From: Dickeya zeae NCPPB 2538
Lineage (GTDB): Bacteria; Pseudomonadota; Gammaproteobacteria; Enterobacterales; Enterobacteriaceae
DNA: 64,000 nucleotides
Direction: 5' to 3'
Assembly: GCF_000406165.1 (NCBI RefSeq)
Contig: NZ_CM001977.1
Coordinates: 3,113,064-3,177,063, forward strand
Positions 50,783 to 59,973 of this stretch are shown in pieces; positions within the stretch are counted from its first letter, which is position 1; every line of letters starts with the position of its first letter. The notes beneath the pieces were generated by a model. It saw only the letters and a list, made by a program, of their open reading frames with translations, was not told the origin of the DNA and did no database searches. Both the position numbers and the translations under genes were made by a program.

Positions 50783-50986
50783 CTTTTCCTCCTCCTCTGT
50801 CACATCGGTGTTGTGTAAAAATGCATCAGGGTTAACGCCTTTTTACCTGCATCCAGCCTATTATTAATACAGCAGGAAGACTGACTGGCTTGTTACCTGA
50901 ATGAACATCACCACCACGCCTGATGACTTGAAAATCACACGCCGTCCCCCCATTTAGGGTTCGTAATACGTTTCTCGGGAGGTCAT

Positions 50987-51295
50987 ATGATTAACTGTAA
51001 ATTCACCATCGGACAGCAGATTCGTCATAAACTGCTGGGGTACCCAGGCGTCGTCATTGATATTGATCCTGAGTATTCCCTTGCACAACCCAAGTGGGAA
51101 GAACTTTCAGTCAACGACACCTTGCGAACGGCCCCGTGGTATCACGTAGTGATGGAAGATGAGCATGGCCGCCCTATTCACACCTATCTGGCGGAAGAAC
51201 AACTGATCAACGAAGGGCCCAACCCTTCCGATCACCCGTCGCTGGATGAACTGGCGGCCACCATCCGACGCCGCGCACCGCGTCTGCTGCACTGA
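50987..51295 (+). CDS. hspQ: Heat shock protein HspQ
   Basis: HspQ is a hemimethylated-DNA-binding fold protein that acts as a Lon protease specificity factor. The 102-residue sequence matches E. coli HspQ in FTIGQQIRHKLLGYPGVVIDIDPEYSLAQP and APWYHVVMEDEHGRPIHTYLAEEQL. In E. coli rlmI lies between yccX and hspQ; it is absent here, leaving about 200 gene-free bases. Confidence 0.96.
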   Translation: MINCKFTIGQQIRHKLLGYPGVVIDIDPEYSLAQPKWEELSVNDTLRTAPWYHVVMEDEHGRPIHTYLAEEQLINEGPNPSDHPSLDELAATIRRRAPRLLH

Positions 51296-51396
51296 CACCA
51301 CACCCATCACCCATGAACGTGATGCGATGTGGTGTGATAAGTGCAATATACGCCTGCCGTTAGTGGCGCTCCTGATAGGAACCTGAGGCGAGAGGC

Positions 51397-51810
51397 TTAC
51401 TTTCCCAACCCCAGGCGGGGAATTTCGATTTTAGGGCAACGATCCATCACGACCGATAAACCGGCGTCATGCGCCAGCACTGCTGCCGCCTCATTGATGA
51501 CGCCAATCTGCAGCCACAACACACGCGCCCCAATCGCAATCGCCTCCTGAGCGATTTCAAATGCCGCATTCGACTGGCGAAAGACATCCACCATATCTAC
51601 CGGCTCTGGAATCTCAGCCAGCGACGCATAGACGTGTTGCCCAAGCAGTGTCTCCCCCGCCAGCCCCGGATTAACCGGAATCACCCGATAGCCTTGCTCA
51701 AGCAGATAGGCCATGACCCCATAACTGGGCCGTGAGGGATTATCGCTGGCACCAACCAGCGCGATAGTCTTCACCTCGGTGAGTAGCTTTTTTATGTCGT
51801 TATCTTGCAT
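51397..51810 (-). CDS. yccU: CoA-binding protein YccU
   Basis: The 137-residue Rossmann-type protein has the CoA-binding domain pattern TIALVGASDNPSRPSYGVMAYLLEQGYRVIPVNPG and ARVLWLQIGVINEAAA. The ATG at 51810 with GGAGG upstream is used; the frame stays open further. Function unknown beyond fold. Its place beside hspQ is conserved. Confidence 0.93.
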   Translation of the reverse strand: MQDNDIKKLLTEVKTIALVGASDNPSRPSYGVMAYLLEQGYRVIPVNPGLAGETLLGQHVYASLAEIPEPVDMVDVFRQSNAAFEIAQEAIAIGARVLWLQIGVINEAAAVLAHDAGLSVVMDRCPKIEIPRLGLGK

Positions 51811-52060
51811 GGTTGCCTCCGTGACGATTAACCCGACACACGCCCGCGCACACATGAAGGAGATCAGGCACTGTCTGGTATCAGTGTAACGCAGAATATC
51901 CATGGCGATGTGTGTGTCTGCTCAATCCGCCCGCTGACACCCAGTGCACACGCCTCCTCTCCCTACCACTTATTGATAACCAAATATTTCAATTTTAAAA
52001 TTTTGACACATTCTGCTTGTTACTGAACAATACGACGATGAGATCCATGATGAGGTTTGT

Positions 52061-52708
52061 ATGAAAACCATTTCTGCTATCGCCGCCACGTTGTGGCTGA
52101 TCACCTTCAGTTCTCTGGCGATGGCAACGACGCTCAAGCTTCGGCCTGACATCGAGTTGGTGATGGTGGATGGGAAGAAAGTCCCAGGTTCATTGCTCAA
52201 TGGTGCCGACAGCCTGGAGCTGGAAAAAGGCTATCATCAAATTGTCTTTCAGGTGCTCAAATCCGTAGGCTCTTCAGTTGGCACCAAACAGACTTACCGT
52301 TCGCCCGGCCTGATCGCCGTATTTGACGCCCGCACTCTGAGTGAAGTCGCTATCCGGCTTCCTGACCTGGACAATCCTTCAACACGACAGAATTTTAGCC
52401 AGACCCCCGACTATCAACTGGTAGACAGCAAAAATCTGCCTATCCCTATTCGTACCGACGTGCTACCCACAGGTGACGCCGAGTTATCCGGCGAAATAGA
52501 AAAACGCATGGCTGACTACAACCGCTCAGGCCAACCGGCAGCCGCCATCACGTTCGCGCCGTTACCGTCAGCAAAGGCATCTACCACACCCAACGCCGCC
52601 GCCAACCCGCTCGATCCACTCAGCATCATGCAATACTGGTTTCAACAGGCGGATAAAAACACACGCCAGCGTTTTCTGGAATGGGCAAAAGACAGAGAAA
52701 GCCAGTAA
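52061..52708 (+). CDS. yccT: YccT family periplasmic protein (DUF2057)
   Basis: The 215-residue protein has a signal peptide (MKTISAIAATLWLITFSSLAMA) and a mature domain with LKLRPDIELVMVDGKKVPGSLLNGADSLELEKGYHQIVFQV, the DUF2057 signature. It is expected in the periplasm. E. coli YccT (CsgI) influences curli assembly; whether that holds here is unknown. Confidence 0.93.
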   Translation: MKTISAIAATLWLITFSSLAMATTLKLRPDIELVMVDGKKVPGSLLNGADSLELEKGYHQIVFQVLKSVGSSVGTKQTYRSPGLIAVFDARTLSEVAIRLPDLDNPSTRQNFSQTPDYQLVDSKNLPIPIRTDVLPTGDAELSGEIEKRMADYNRSGQPAAAITFAPLPSAKASTTPNAAANPLDPLSIMQYWFQQADKNTRQRFLEWAKDRESQ

Positions 52709-52850
52709 GCATGCTGATTTTACAGGCAAAAACGGCTGTTTTTGGAAAGATGCTCGCATTTTTTCAGTCTGCCACTTTCCACTGAAACCGCGTTTCCGTA
52801 ATCTGTGAAAACTATACTGATCGAAATTATACTGTTCGAAGGATGTCGCC

Positions 52851-53309
52851 ATGGAGTACACCACCCGCACAATCGAGGTGCATAAGCACATTGCACTGGT
52901 TGCGCACGATCACTGTAAAGAATCGCTGCTGGAATGGGTTACCGCTAACAAAACCCAACTGGCGGAGCACCATTTGTATGCTACCGGCACAACAGGCAAC
53001 CTGATCCAACTGCATACCGGCTTGCCGGTCAGAAGCATGCTGAGTGGGCCGATGGGCGGTGATCAGCAGGTGGGAGCCCTGATATCCGAGGGCAAAATCG
53101 ACATGCTGATTTTCTTCTGGGATCCATTGAATGCCGTGCCGCACGATCCGGACGTTAAGGCGCTGCTGCGTCTGGCAACGGTATGGAATATCCCGGTGGC
53201 GACCAATCGCTCCACAGCCGATTTTCTGATTAATTCCGCGCTGTTCCGCCAGCAAGTCTCCGTCACCATCCCGGATTATCAGCGTTATCTTCAAGGGCGC
53301 CTGAGATAA
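52851..53309 (+). CDS. mgsA: Methylglyoxal synthase
   Basis: MgsA converts dihydroxyacetone phosphate to methylglyoxal and phosphate, a bypass that relieves sugar-phosphate stress. The 152-residue protein has HIALVAHDHCKESLLEWV, HLYATGTTGNLI, SGPMGGDQQVGALI and LIFFWDPLNAVPHDPDVKALLR with the catalytic aspartates. Confidence 0.97.
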   Translation: MEYTTRTIEVHKHIALVAHDHCKESLLEWVTANKTQLAEHHLYATGTTGNLIQLHTGLPVRSMLSGPMGGDQQVGALISEGKIDMLIFFWDPLNAVPHDPDVKALLRLATVWNIPVATNRSTADFLINSALFRQQVSVTIPDYQRYLQGRLR

Positions 53310-53328
53310 GCCTGCATTTTTCGCCACC

Positions 53329-53356
53329 ACTGGCCGGTGATGACCGGCCGGTTTTT
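53329..53356. terminator. Terminator between mgsA and helD
   Basis: A 10-base stem ACTGGCCGGT / ACCGGCCGGT (one G-U pair) with a 4-base loop is followed by TTTT. It ends mgsA transcription 19 bases past the stop; helD converges from the other side. Confidence 0.85.
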
Positions 53357-53384
53357 CCTGCAAAAGTCACCAATAAAACCAGGC

Positions 53385-55442
53385 TTAACCCGGTTTACGC
53401 GGCATAGGTACACCCAACTGGTGTAAATCGTCCACAAATACAGACGGCTCATCACGACTGTACAACAGCCATACCTGATGTTTTGCCCGGGTCAGTGCCA
53501 CATACAGCAATCGCCGCTCTTCTGCATCCGGGAACGGTTCCGGACGAGGCAATAATACGGCTTCCAGTACCGATTCACGCACAGGTGCAGGAAACCCATC
53601 ACGTCCCTCATGCAGCCCCAGTACAATCACATAATCCGCCTGTTGCCCTTTGCTGGCATGAATTGTCATGAAATCAAGGTGTAAATTCGGCCAACGGGTC
53701 TGAGCCTTATCCAACACATCCGGACGTAAATGGTGATAGCGCGCCAGTATCAAAATGCGCGCCCCTGATGTCACATAACCGCTCATCTTGTCCAGCAACG
53801 CGTCCAACTGTTCTTGTTCCAGCAGCACGACTGATTTTTTATCACCGTCTCGCAGGCTGTTGAGCGTTTTTTTCAACTGCGCCGGATTTTGTTGAATAAA
53901 CCGACTCGCAATCTCGCCGATGCGGTGGTTAAAGCGATAGGTGGTATCCAGAACACATTGCGCCCCTTCACCAAAATGCTGCTCAAACGCCGTTGTCAGC
54001 GTCAGCTCAGCACCGCTAAAGCGATAAATCGCCTGCCAGTCATCGCCCACCGCAAACAGACTGTTATCAGGCGACTGGCGACGCAGCGCCTCCAGCAAGC
54101 GGGCGCGCTGGGGCGAGATATCCTGAAACTCATCCACCAATATATGGCACCACGGACTGATAAAACGGCCTTTATCCAGATAGTTGACGGCCTGATGAAT
54201 CAAGCCAGAGAAATCTACAGCGCCTTCGTCTTTCAGGGCTTTTTTCCAGGCTTTTAGCAGCGGGGCCATTAACCGCAGCCGTTGCTGGAATAGTGGACGC
54301 GTTTCATTATCGGCTAAGGCTAACATTTCACTCTGTGTACCGCCTTGCATCCGCATCAACCCCAGCCAGCGCTCCAGCCGCCCAGCCAGCCTCGATGCAA
54401 GCGCGCTATCCTGCCAAAAGTTTCCCTCCGGCAACGTCCACTCCAGCTCTTCCGTCAGCCACTGCCGCCACCCTTTTGCCTGGGTCTTCTTTTCATCACA
54501 CTGCTGCTGCCAATGTCGGCTCAAAAATTCCCGCCGGTACGCCCCATCTGTTTCCAGCCGACTGATCACCGGTACCTTGCGGCTGCACTGCTGAATAATG
54601 TGCAACGCCAGCGCATGGAAAGTCATTGCCCGCACATCGTCAGTATGCAGCCGCTCCAGAATACGGCTATTCATTTCCTCTGCCGCCTGTCGGCCAAACG
54701 CCAGCAACAGAATCTGTTGTGGCGACGCCTCCCCCCGATGCAATAACCAGGCAGCACGCGCCACCAATACCGACGTTTTGCCACTACCCGCACCAGCCAG
54801 CACCAACACGGCATTTTCACCATTGACCACCGCCTGACACTGGCTGGGGTTTAAGGGTGAGCTTTCCACCGTATCGAAAAACGCGCTCTGCGTAACCAGC
54901 GTTGTTTGCGTCCAGCGCTGGTTAGCCTGTTGACGCTTCGCTTCACCTTGCTCCAGCCAGCACAAGCACTGCTGGTAGTTATCCCGACACGCATCAAATT
55001 CATTCAAGCGAGCCAACGGCAACGGCAATGCAGCGAACCCGGCACGAATCTCTTGCTGAACGCGCACCAGCGCCTGACGGCTAAACCACCCATCCCGGTG
55101 TTCCTGTTCCGAAATCTCGTCGACCAGTCGTTGCAACACCGCGCTGCAAACGTCGCTCATTTCCTGGCTCCAGCTTTGCCAGGCCTTAAACAGATGACGA
55201 AAAAACTGTTGGGTTTCTTGCCACTCGGTACCGTGCAAACGCACGACTTTATCTTCCGGCAACTCGAACTCCAGCTCTCCCCAAATCAGCCCTTTTTTGC
55301 AGCGGATCGCCAGCAATTGATTGAATGGAATCAGATATTCATGCCGGTCGCCGCTAACATTGACACCGGCATTCAGTAATTGCACACGGTTGTAAGGATG
55401 CTGTGCCAGATGCTTACCTAACGCGGTCGATTTCAGTTCCAT
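53385..55442 (-). CDS. helD: DNA helicase IV
   Basis: The 685-residue superfamily I 3'-5' helicase has Walker A VLAGAGSGKTSVL, motif II LVDEFQDI, motif III GDDWQAIYRFSGA and motif VI YVALTRAKHQVWLL. The N-terminal domain (IPFNQLLAIRCKKGLIWGELEFELP) is specific for helicase IV. The ATG at 55442 starts MELKSTALGKHLAQHP as in E. coli HelD. It is divergent from yccF. Confidence 0.96.
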   Translation of the reverse strand: MELKSTALGKHLAQHPYNRVQLLNAGVNVSGDRHEYLIPFNQLLAIRCKKGLIWGELEFELPEDKVVRLHGTEWQETQQFFRHLFKAWQSWSQEMSDVCSAVLQRLVDEISEQEHRDGWFSRQALVRVQQEIRAGFAALPLPLARLNEFDACRDNYQQCLCWLEQGEAKRQQANQRWTQTTLVTQSAFFDTVESSPLNPSQCQAVVNGENAVLVLAGAGSGKTSVLVARAAWLLHRGEASPQQILLLAFGRQAAEEMNSRILERLHTDDVRAMTFHALALHIIQQCSRKVPVISRLETDGAYRREFLSRHWQQQCDEKKTQAKGWRQWLTEELEWTLPEGNFWQDSALASRLAGRLERWLGLMRMQGGTQSEMLALADNETRPLFQQRLRLMAPLLKAWKKALKDEGAVDFSGLIHQAVNYLDKGRFISPWCHILVDEFQDISPQRARLLEALRRQSPDNSLFAVGDDWQAIYRFSGAELTLTTAFEQHFGEGAQCVLDTTYRFNHRIGEIASRFIQQNPAQLKKTLNSLRDGDKKSVVLLEQEQLDALLDKMSGYVTSGARILILARYHHLRPDVLDKAQTRWPNLHLDFMTIHASKGQQADYVIVLGLHEGRDGFPAPVRESVLEAVLLPRPEPFPDAEERRLLYVALTRAKHQVWLLYSRDEPSVFVDDLHQLGVPMPRKPG

Positions 55443-55609
55443 GATCCCAGAGCCATTTTCAGAAGACGTGTTCAACGTTATCGTTCACAAATTGTAGTGT
55501 AACCGCTATCTGACTCCGCACTCTAGCAACAAAAACGCGTTAGAATAACCTGACGAATAATGTGATAATTCTTTTCTCATCAGAGAGTTTGACCGAGGGT
55601 ATTCCTATC

Positions 55610-56056
55610 ATGCGAGCCGTACTCAATATCCTGAATTTCGTGCTGGGCGGTTTTTTCACCACGCTCGCCTGGTTGCTGGCTACCGTCGTCAGCATAGTAC
55701 TGGTGTTTACCCTGCCGCTTACTCGCTCATGCTGGGAAATCACCAAATTATCGCTGCTGCCATACGGCAACGAGGCCGTCCACATTGACGAACTACGGCC
55801 GGAACAAAAAAATTCACTGCTGAATGCCAGCGGCACGCTGCTTAATGTGTTCTGGCTGGTCGTTTTCGGCTGGTGGCTGTGCCTGTCGCATATTGTCAGC
55901 GGCATTGCACAATGTGTGACGATCATCGGCATACCGGTTGGCATCGCCAATTTCAAAATTGCCGCCATTGCGCTTTGGCCGGTGGGGCGCCGCGTTGTAT
56001 CGGTAGAAGAAGCGCAAGCGGCAAGGGAAGCCAACGCCCGTCGGCGTTACCAGTAA
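55610..56056 (+). CDS. yccF: YccF domain inner-membrane protein
   Basis: The 148-residue protein has four hydrophobic segments and two repeats of the YccF domain, with LPLTRSCWEITKLSLLPYGNEAVHIDEL and IGIPVGIANFKIAAIALWPVGRRVVSVEEAQ. The ATG at 55610 matches E. coli YccF. yccS follows after 9 bases. Function unknown. Confidence 0.95.
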   Translation: MRAVLNILNFVLGGFFTTLAWLLATVVSIVLVFTLPLTRSCWEITKLSLLPYGNEAVHIDELRPEQKNSLLNASGTLLNVFWLVVFGWWLCLSHIVSGIAQCVTIIGIPVGIANFKIAAIALWPVGRRVVSVEEAQAAREANARRRYQ

Positions 56057-56065
56057 TCAGGGTGG

Positions 56066-58270
56066 ATGATCATCGTGCAACAGAACGTCACAACCAGTCT
56101 GCGGCGGGTTATCTATAACAGTAGTTGGCTGTATAACCTGCGGATTCTGATAGCACTCAGCGGTGTGGCGCTCGTGCCCTGGTGGCTCGGGGTCTCGACC
56201 AGCACTATTCCGCTAACACTGGGCGTGGTGGCCGCGGCGTTGACTGACCTTGATGACCGCTTGTCCGGCCGTCTGTTCAATCTGATCATTACGCTCGCCT
56301 GTTTTCTGGTGGCATCCGTATCGATAGAGCTGCTCTATCCACATCCCTGGTTATTCGCCGTTGGGCTGGCTGGCTCAACCTGGAGCTTTATCCTGCTAGG
56401 GTCGTTGGGGCAGCGCTATGCCACTATCGCTTTTGGCGCACTGCTGATAGCCATCTACACCATGCTGGGTATATCGCTTTACAGCGACTGGTATCAGCAA
56501 CCGTTTTTACTGTTGCTGGGGGCACTGTGGTATAACCTGTTGACGCTGCTCGGCCACCTGCTGTTTCCCATTCGCCCATTGCAGGACAACCTGGCCCAAT
56601 GCTACCAGCAGTTAGCCCACTATCTGGAAATCAAATCCAATCTGTTCGACCCCGACCTTGATGACAACGACCAACCGCTGATTGACGTTGCCATGGCTAA
56701 CGGCCAGTTGGTTGATACACTCAATCGGGCCAAAGCGTCGTTGCTGACCCGTCTGCGCGGCGATCGCGGCCAGCGCGGTACCCGACGCACACTACACTAT
56801 TATTTTGTCGCGCAAGACATTCATGAGCGGGCCAGTTCAGTACACATTCAATATGAACAACTGCGGCATATGCTGCGCTACAGCGATGTACCTTTCCGGT
56901 TTCAACGCCTGTTGTTTATGCTGTCCCGCGCTTGCCAGCAGGTGTCGCAATCCATTTTATTGCGGCAGAAATACCAGCATGATTACCGAATCGAACGGGC
57001 CTTTTCCCATCTCGACGCGGCTATCGACAGGCTGGCGGCTCAGGGTGTGGAAACCTTATACATCAAAGCACTACGCTATCTCCTCAATAACCTGCAAGCG
57101 ATTGATGCCCAGCTCATCAATATCCAGTCCGAGCAGACGCTTGAACGCCACAATCATCGCCTGCCGGTAGAAAGTCGGTTATCGGACGATAAAATTACTG
57201 GCTGGAGCGATATCCGGTTGCGTATCAGTCGCCATCTCACACCGCAATCTTCACTGTTTCGTCACGCGGTGCGTATGTCGCTGGTGCTGTGTGTCGGCTA
57301 TGCGATTATTCAATTTACCGGTTTACACCACGGTTACTGGATCCTGCTGACCAGCCTGTTTGTCTGCCAGCCTAACTATAACGCCACTCGCCGACGTCTG
57401 GCGCTACGTATCCTTGGAACGTTGGGCGGGGTGCTGATTGGGGTGCCGCTGCTGTACATCGTGCCGTCACTGGAAGGACAACTGGCGCTGATTGTTATCA
57501 GTGGGGTGCTGTTCTTCGCGTTTCGCACGGTGCAATACGCTCAGGCCACGCTGTTTATCACCTTGCTGGTGCTGATGTGTTTTAATCTACTGGGAGAAGG
57601 TTTGGAAGTCGCCATCCCCAGAGTCGTCGACACATTACTGGGCTGTGGTATTGCCTGGGCAGCGGTCAGTTTTATCTGGCCAGACTGGCGATTCCGCGGC
57701 CTGCCTGCGGTGATCAATAAAGCCATGGACATGAATTGCCGCTACCTCGATGCCATTATGGTGCAATATCATCAGGGCAAAGATAACGGACTGCCTTATC
57801 GAATTGCCCGGCGTGATGCCCACAATAGCGATGCGGAACTGGCCTCGGTGGTGTCCAATATGTCGGCCGAGCCGCATGCCCGGCCGGGTTCACTGGAAAA
57901 CGCCTTCAGGCTGATGTGTCTCAACCATACCTTGCTGGGATATATCTCCACGCTGGGAGCGCATCGGGAACATATTCAGTCGACTGAAACACTGCAATTG
58001 CTGAACGACGCCGTTTGTTACGTCGATGATGCGCTTCATCAGGACAATCGCGACCAGACCACGTTGGATAAAGAACTGGAAGCACTGAAACACCGCATCC
58101 ATAGCCTGTCGCCGGAGCAGGACAGTCAGGAACAATTGGTATTACAACAGATTAACCTGATAATCGGCCTGTTGCCGGAACTGACGCAACTGAAAAACCA
58201 GATGATTGCTGAAGAAAATCGACCACAGGAACCGATGCATCGGAATCGACAACAGACCTCTGCCCACTAA
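56066..58270 (+). CDS. yccS: YccS/YhfK family inner-membrane protein
   Basis: The 734-residue protein has two clusters of membrane segments (about residues 25-180 and 405-550), each followed by a cytoplasmic helical domain, the layout of the YccS/aromatic-acid exporter superfamily. It follows E. coli YccS throughout (HYYFVAQDIHERASS, GYWILLTSLFVCQPNYNATRRRL). A role in efflux is inferred only from the superfamily. It overlaps tfoX on the opposite strand by 4 bases. Confidence 0.95.
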   Translation: MIIVQQNVTTSLRRVIYNSSWLYNLRILIALSGVALVPWWLGVSTSTIPLTLGVVAAALTDLDDRLSGRLFNLIITLACFLVASVSIELLYPHPWLFAVGLAGSTWSFILLGSLGQRYATIAFGALLIAIYTMLGISLYSDWYQQPFLLLLGALWYNLLTLLGHLLFPIRPLQDNLAQCYQQLAHYLEIKSNLFDPDLDDNDQPLIDVAMANGQLVDTLNRAKASLLTRLRGDRGQRGTRRTLHYYFVAQDIHERASSVHIQYEQLRHMLRYSDVPFRFQRLLFMLSRACQQVSQSILLRQKYQHDYRIERAFSHLDAAIDRLAAQGVETLYIKALRYLLNNLQAIDAQLINIQSEQTLERHNHRLPVESRLSDDKITGWSDIRLRISRHLTPQSSLFRHAVRMSLVLCVGYAIIQFTGLHHGYWILLTSLFVCQPNYNATRRRLALRILGTLGGVLIGVPLLYIVPSLEGQLALIVISGVLFFAFRTVQYAQATLFITLLVLMCFNLLGEGLEVAIPRVVDTLLGCGIAWAAVSFIWPDWRFRGLPAVINKAMDMNCRYLDAIMVQYHQGKDNGLPYRIARRDAHNSDAELASVVSNMSAEPHARPGSLENAFRLMCLNHTLLGYISTLGAHREHIQSTETLQLLNDAVCYVDDALHQDNRDQTTLDKELEALKHRIHSLSPEQDSQEQLVLQQINLIIGLLPELTQLKNQMIAEENRPQEPMHRNRQQTSAH

Positions 58271-58896
58271 TTCAGTCTGGGGGGTCTCAAGGCTCGGGGA
58301 CTGGCCTTCTCGAACCACTCGAGCAATTCGCTGCGTATGCCTTGCGGCAGCGCAGCCTGGTGTACACCACAAATCGCACCAGCCAATGCCAGCAGTACAT
58401 TCACACTCAGATTCTGGCTAATGGTGCGCAGTTTCAGGTAGCTGGTTTTTGCGCCAAGACGGTGTAGCTCATCGATGTTTCTGATGCCTACCTTCCAGAG
58501 TAACCGCTCCAGATCATGATTGATATTTGGCAGGTCTTTTAGCCTGATACAACGCTTTCTGGCCGCTTTATCCTGCCGCGCGCCCTGCAAAGATAATCGC
58601 GCCAGCTCCAGCAGCGCTGACTCATCCTGCCAGAGTGACTCCGCGACCAAATAATAATTGAGCGGTACCGGCAAACCGCGTTTGGTATAGATGAGTTTTG
58701 GCGCGCACTCTTCGAGAAAAAACGCTTCATTATGACGAGCCGCCCGCAAATAGAGTTCTCCGCCGGATACCAACGCGAAAATCACGCCATCCGCCGCAAT
58801 ACTGTAACCACCGAACTGTGAGCGAGAGAAAATAGTTCCCAATGAGGAAAACACGGTTTTCGCCTGTAAAATCCTTTTTTCACATAGCTTTTTCAT
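58267..58896 (-). CDS. tfoX: Sxy/TfoX competence regulator
   Basis: The 209-residue protein has an N-terminal TfoX domain (FGGYSIAADGVIFALVSGGELYLRA) and a C-terminal helix-hairpin region (RLKDLPNINHDLERLLWKVGIRNIDELHRLGA). Sxy helps Crp act at CRP-S promoters of DNA-uptake genes. Its place between yccS and sulA matches E. coli. Confidence 0.94.
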   Translation of the reverse strand: MKKLCEKRILQAKTVFSSLGTIFSRSQFGGYSIAADGVIFALVSGGELYLRAARHNEAFFLEECAPKLIYTKRGLPVPLNYYLVAESLWQDESALLELARLSLQGARQDKAARKRCIRLKDLPNINHDLERLLWKVGIRNIDELHRLGAKTSYLKLRTISQNLSVNVLLALAGAICGVHQAALPQGIRSELLEWFEKASPRALRPPRLN

Positions 58897-59074
58897 TACT
58901 TATTCCTTGTATTGAATGTTTTTCCCTGTTTACCAAAGACATCTGCAACGGGAACAATTAATTAAACACAGCAAAACCCGGTCTTCAAATACAAAACATG
59001 TCATACCGGCAATAACATGACGATTATGCGAAGCGCTTTCAGAAATTCCGGTTGATCTTTACCCACACAAAAGA

Positions 59075-59094
59075 TACTGTACACCCATACAGTA
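59075..59094 (+). promoter_or_regulatory. LexA box before sulA
   Basis: TACTGTACACCCATACAGTA contains CTGT-N8-ACAG inside a 20-base near-perfect palindrome, 22 bases upstream of the sulA ATG. It is a strong SOS operator. Confidence 0.95.
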
Positions 59095-59115
59095 TAACTG
59101 TGAGGTAAAGAAACT

Positions 59116-59610
59116 ATGCGTACTCAAACCATCCGTTCTCGTCATGTCTGCAACACGTCACGCCTGGGTCATAACGCGATGCCTCAAACCGCTTCCAGCG
59201 GCTTCATCAGCGAAATCGTCTATGGTGACGACCACCCCATGCTGACGCCATTACTACTGCCGTTGTTGCAGCAATTGGGTACGCAATCACGCTGGCTACT
59301 TTGGCTTTCCCCACAGCAAAAACTGAGCCGCCTGTGGCTACAACAGACAGGATTACCACTGGAAAAGATGATCGAGCTTCATCGCCTCAATCCGGTATCG
59401 ACTGTTGATGCGATGGAGAAGGCGTTAATGACGGGTAATTACAGCGTCGTTCTGTGCTGGCTGCCAAACGAACTGAATAATGAACAAAAAATGCGGCTGC
59501 AAAGAGCGGCACAGCATGGAAATACCTATGGATTCATCATGCGTCCAGAGGGAGAAACAATCACAAGACCATTTTCCACACTAAAGATTCACTCAAGATT
59601 GTATCATTGA
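59116..59610 (+). CDS. sulA: SOS cell-division inhibitor SulA
   Basis: SulA binds FtsZ and blocks division during DNA damage. The 164-residue protein has the family core GFISEIVYGDD, LLLPLLQQLGTQSRWLLWLSPQQKLSRLWLQQTGLP and LHRLNPVSTVDAMEKALMTGNYSVVLCWLP, and the C-terminal tail recognised by Lon (LKIHSRLYH). A LexA box precedes it and ompA follows, as in E. coli. Confidence 0.95.
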   Translation: MRTQTIRSRHVCNTSRLGHNAMPQTASSGFISEIVYGDDHPMLTPLLLPLLQQLGTQSRWLLWLSPQQKLSRLWLQQTGLPLEKMIELHRLNPVSTVDAMEKALMTGNYSVVLCWLPNELNNEQKMRLQRAAQHGNTYGFIMRPEGETITRPFSTLKIHSRLYH

Positions 59611-59973
59611 ATGAATATTAGGATTTTTCTTACAGGGATGTCGCTGGTTATCTGTAGCCCGCGCAAACACAGCGCCGGACGTGTTATTGCGGAGCACTAA
59701 TATTAAAAGAGATCAGGGGAATCTGACAAAATCGTCCATTATTTGTTAGTAATTATGTATGAACGACTGATTTTTTCATGGCGTCTGTCACATCATACTT
59801 GTAACTTTCTCACCACGTTGTAGACTTTAGCTCGCTGGAGTTGCCCTTTCATAATGCCAGTTCACTGGCAGCACGTAATTAGACCAAGGGCAATATCTCC
59901 GAGAAAGGATTTTAACCAAAGGCTAATTAGCTTACAGCGCTGATTGCCGATTTGGATGATAATGAGGCGTAAA
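59611..59973 (+). other. ompA promoter and long leader
   Basis: This 363-base gap holds no gene. The proximal part has a stem-loop TGCCAG-TTCA-CTGGCA (59855-59870), as expected for the stabilising ompA 5' untranslated region. The ribosome site region GGATGATAATGAGGCG keeps the GATGATAA stretch that the small RNA MicA pairs with in E. coli. Confidence 0.6.
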
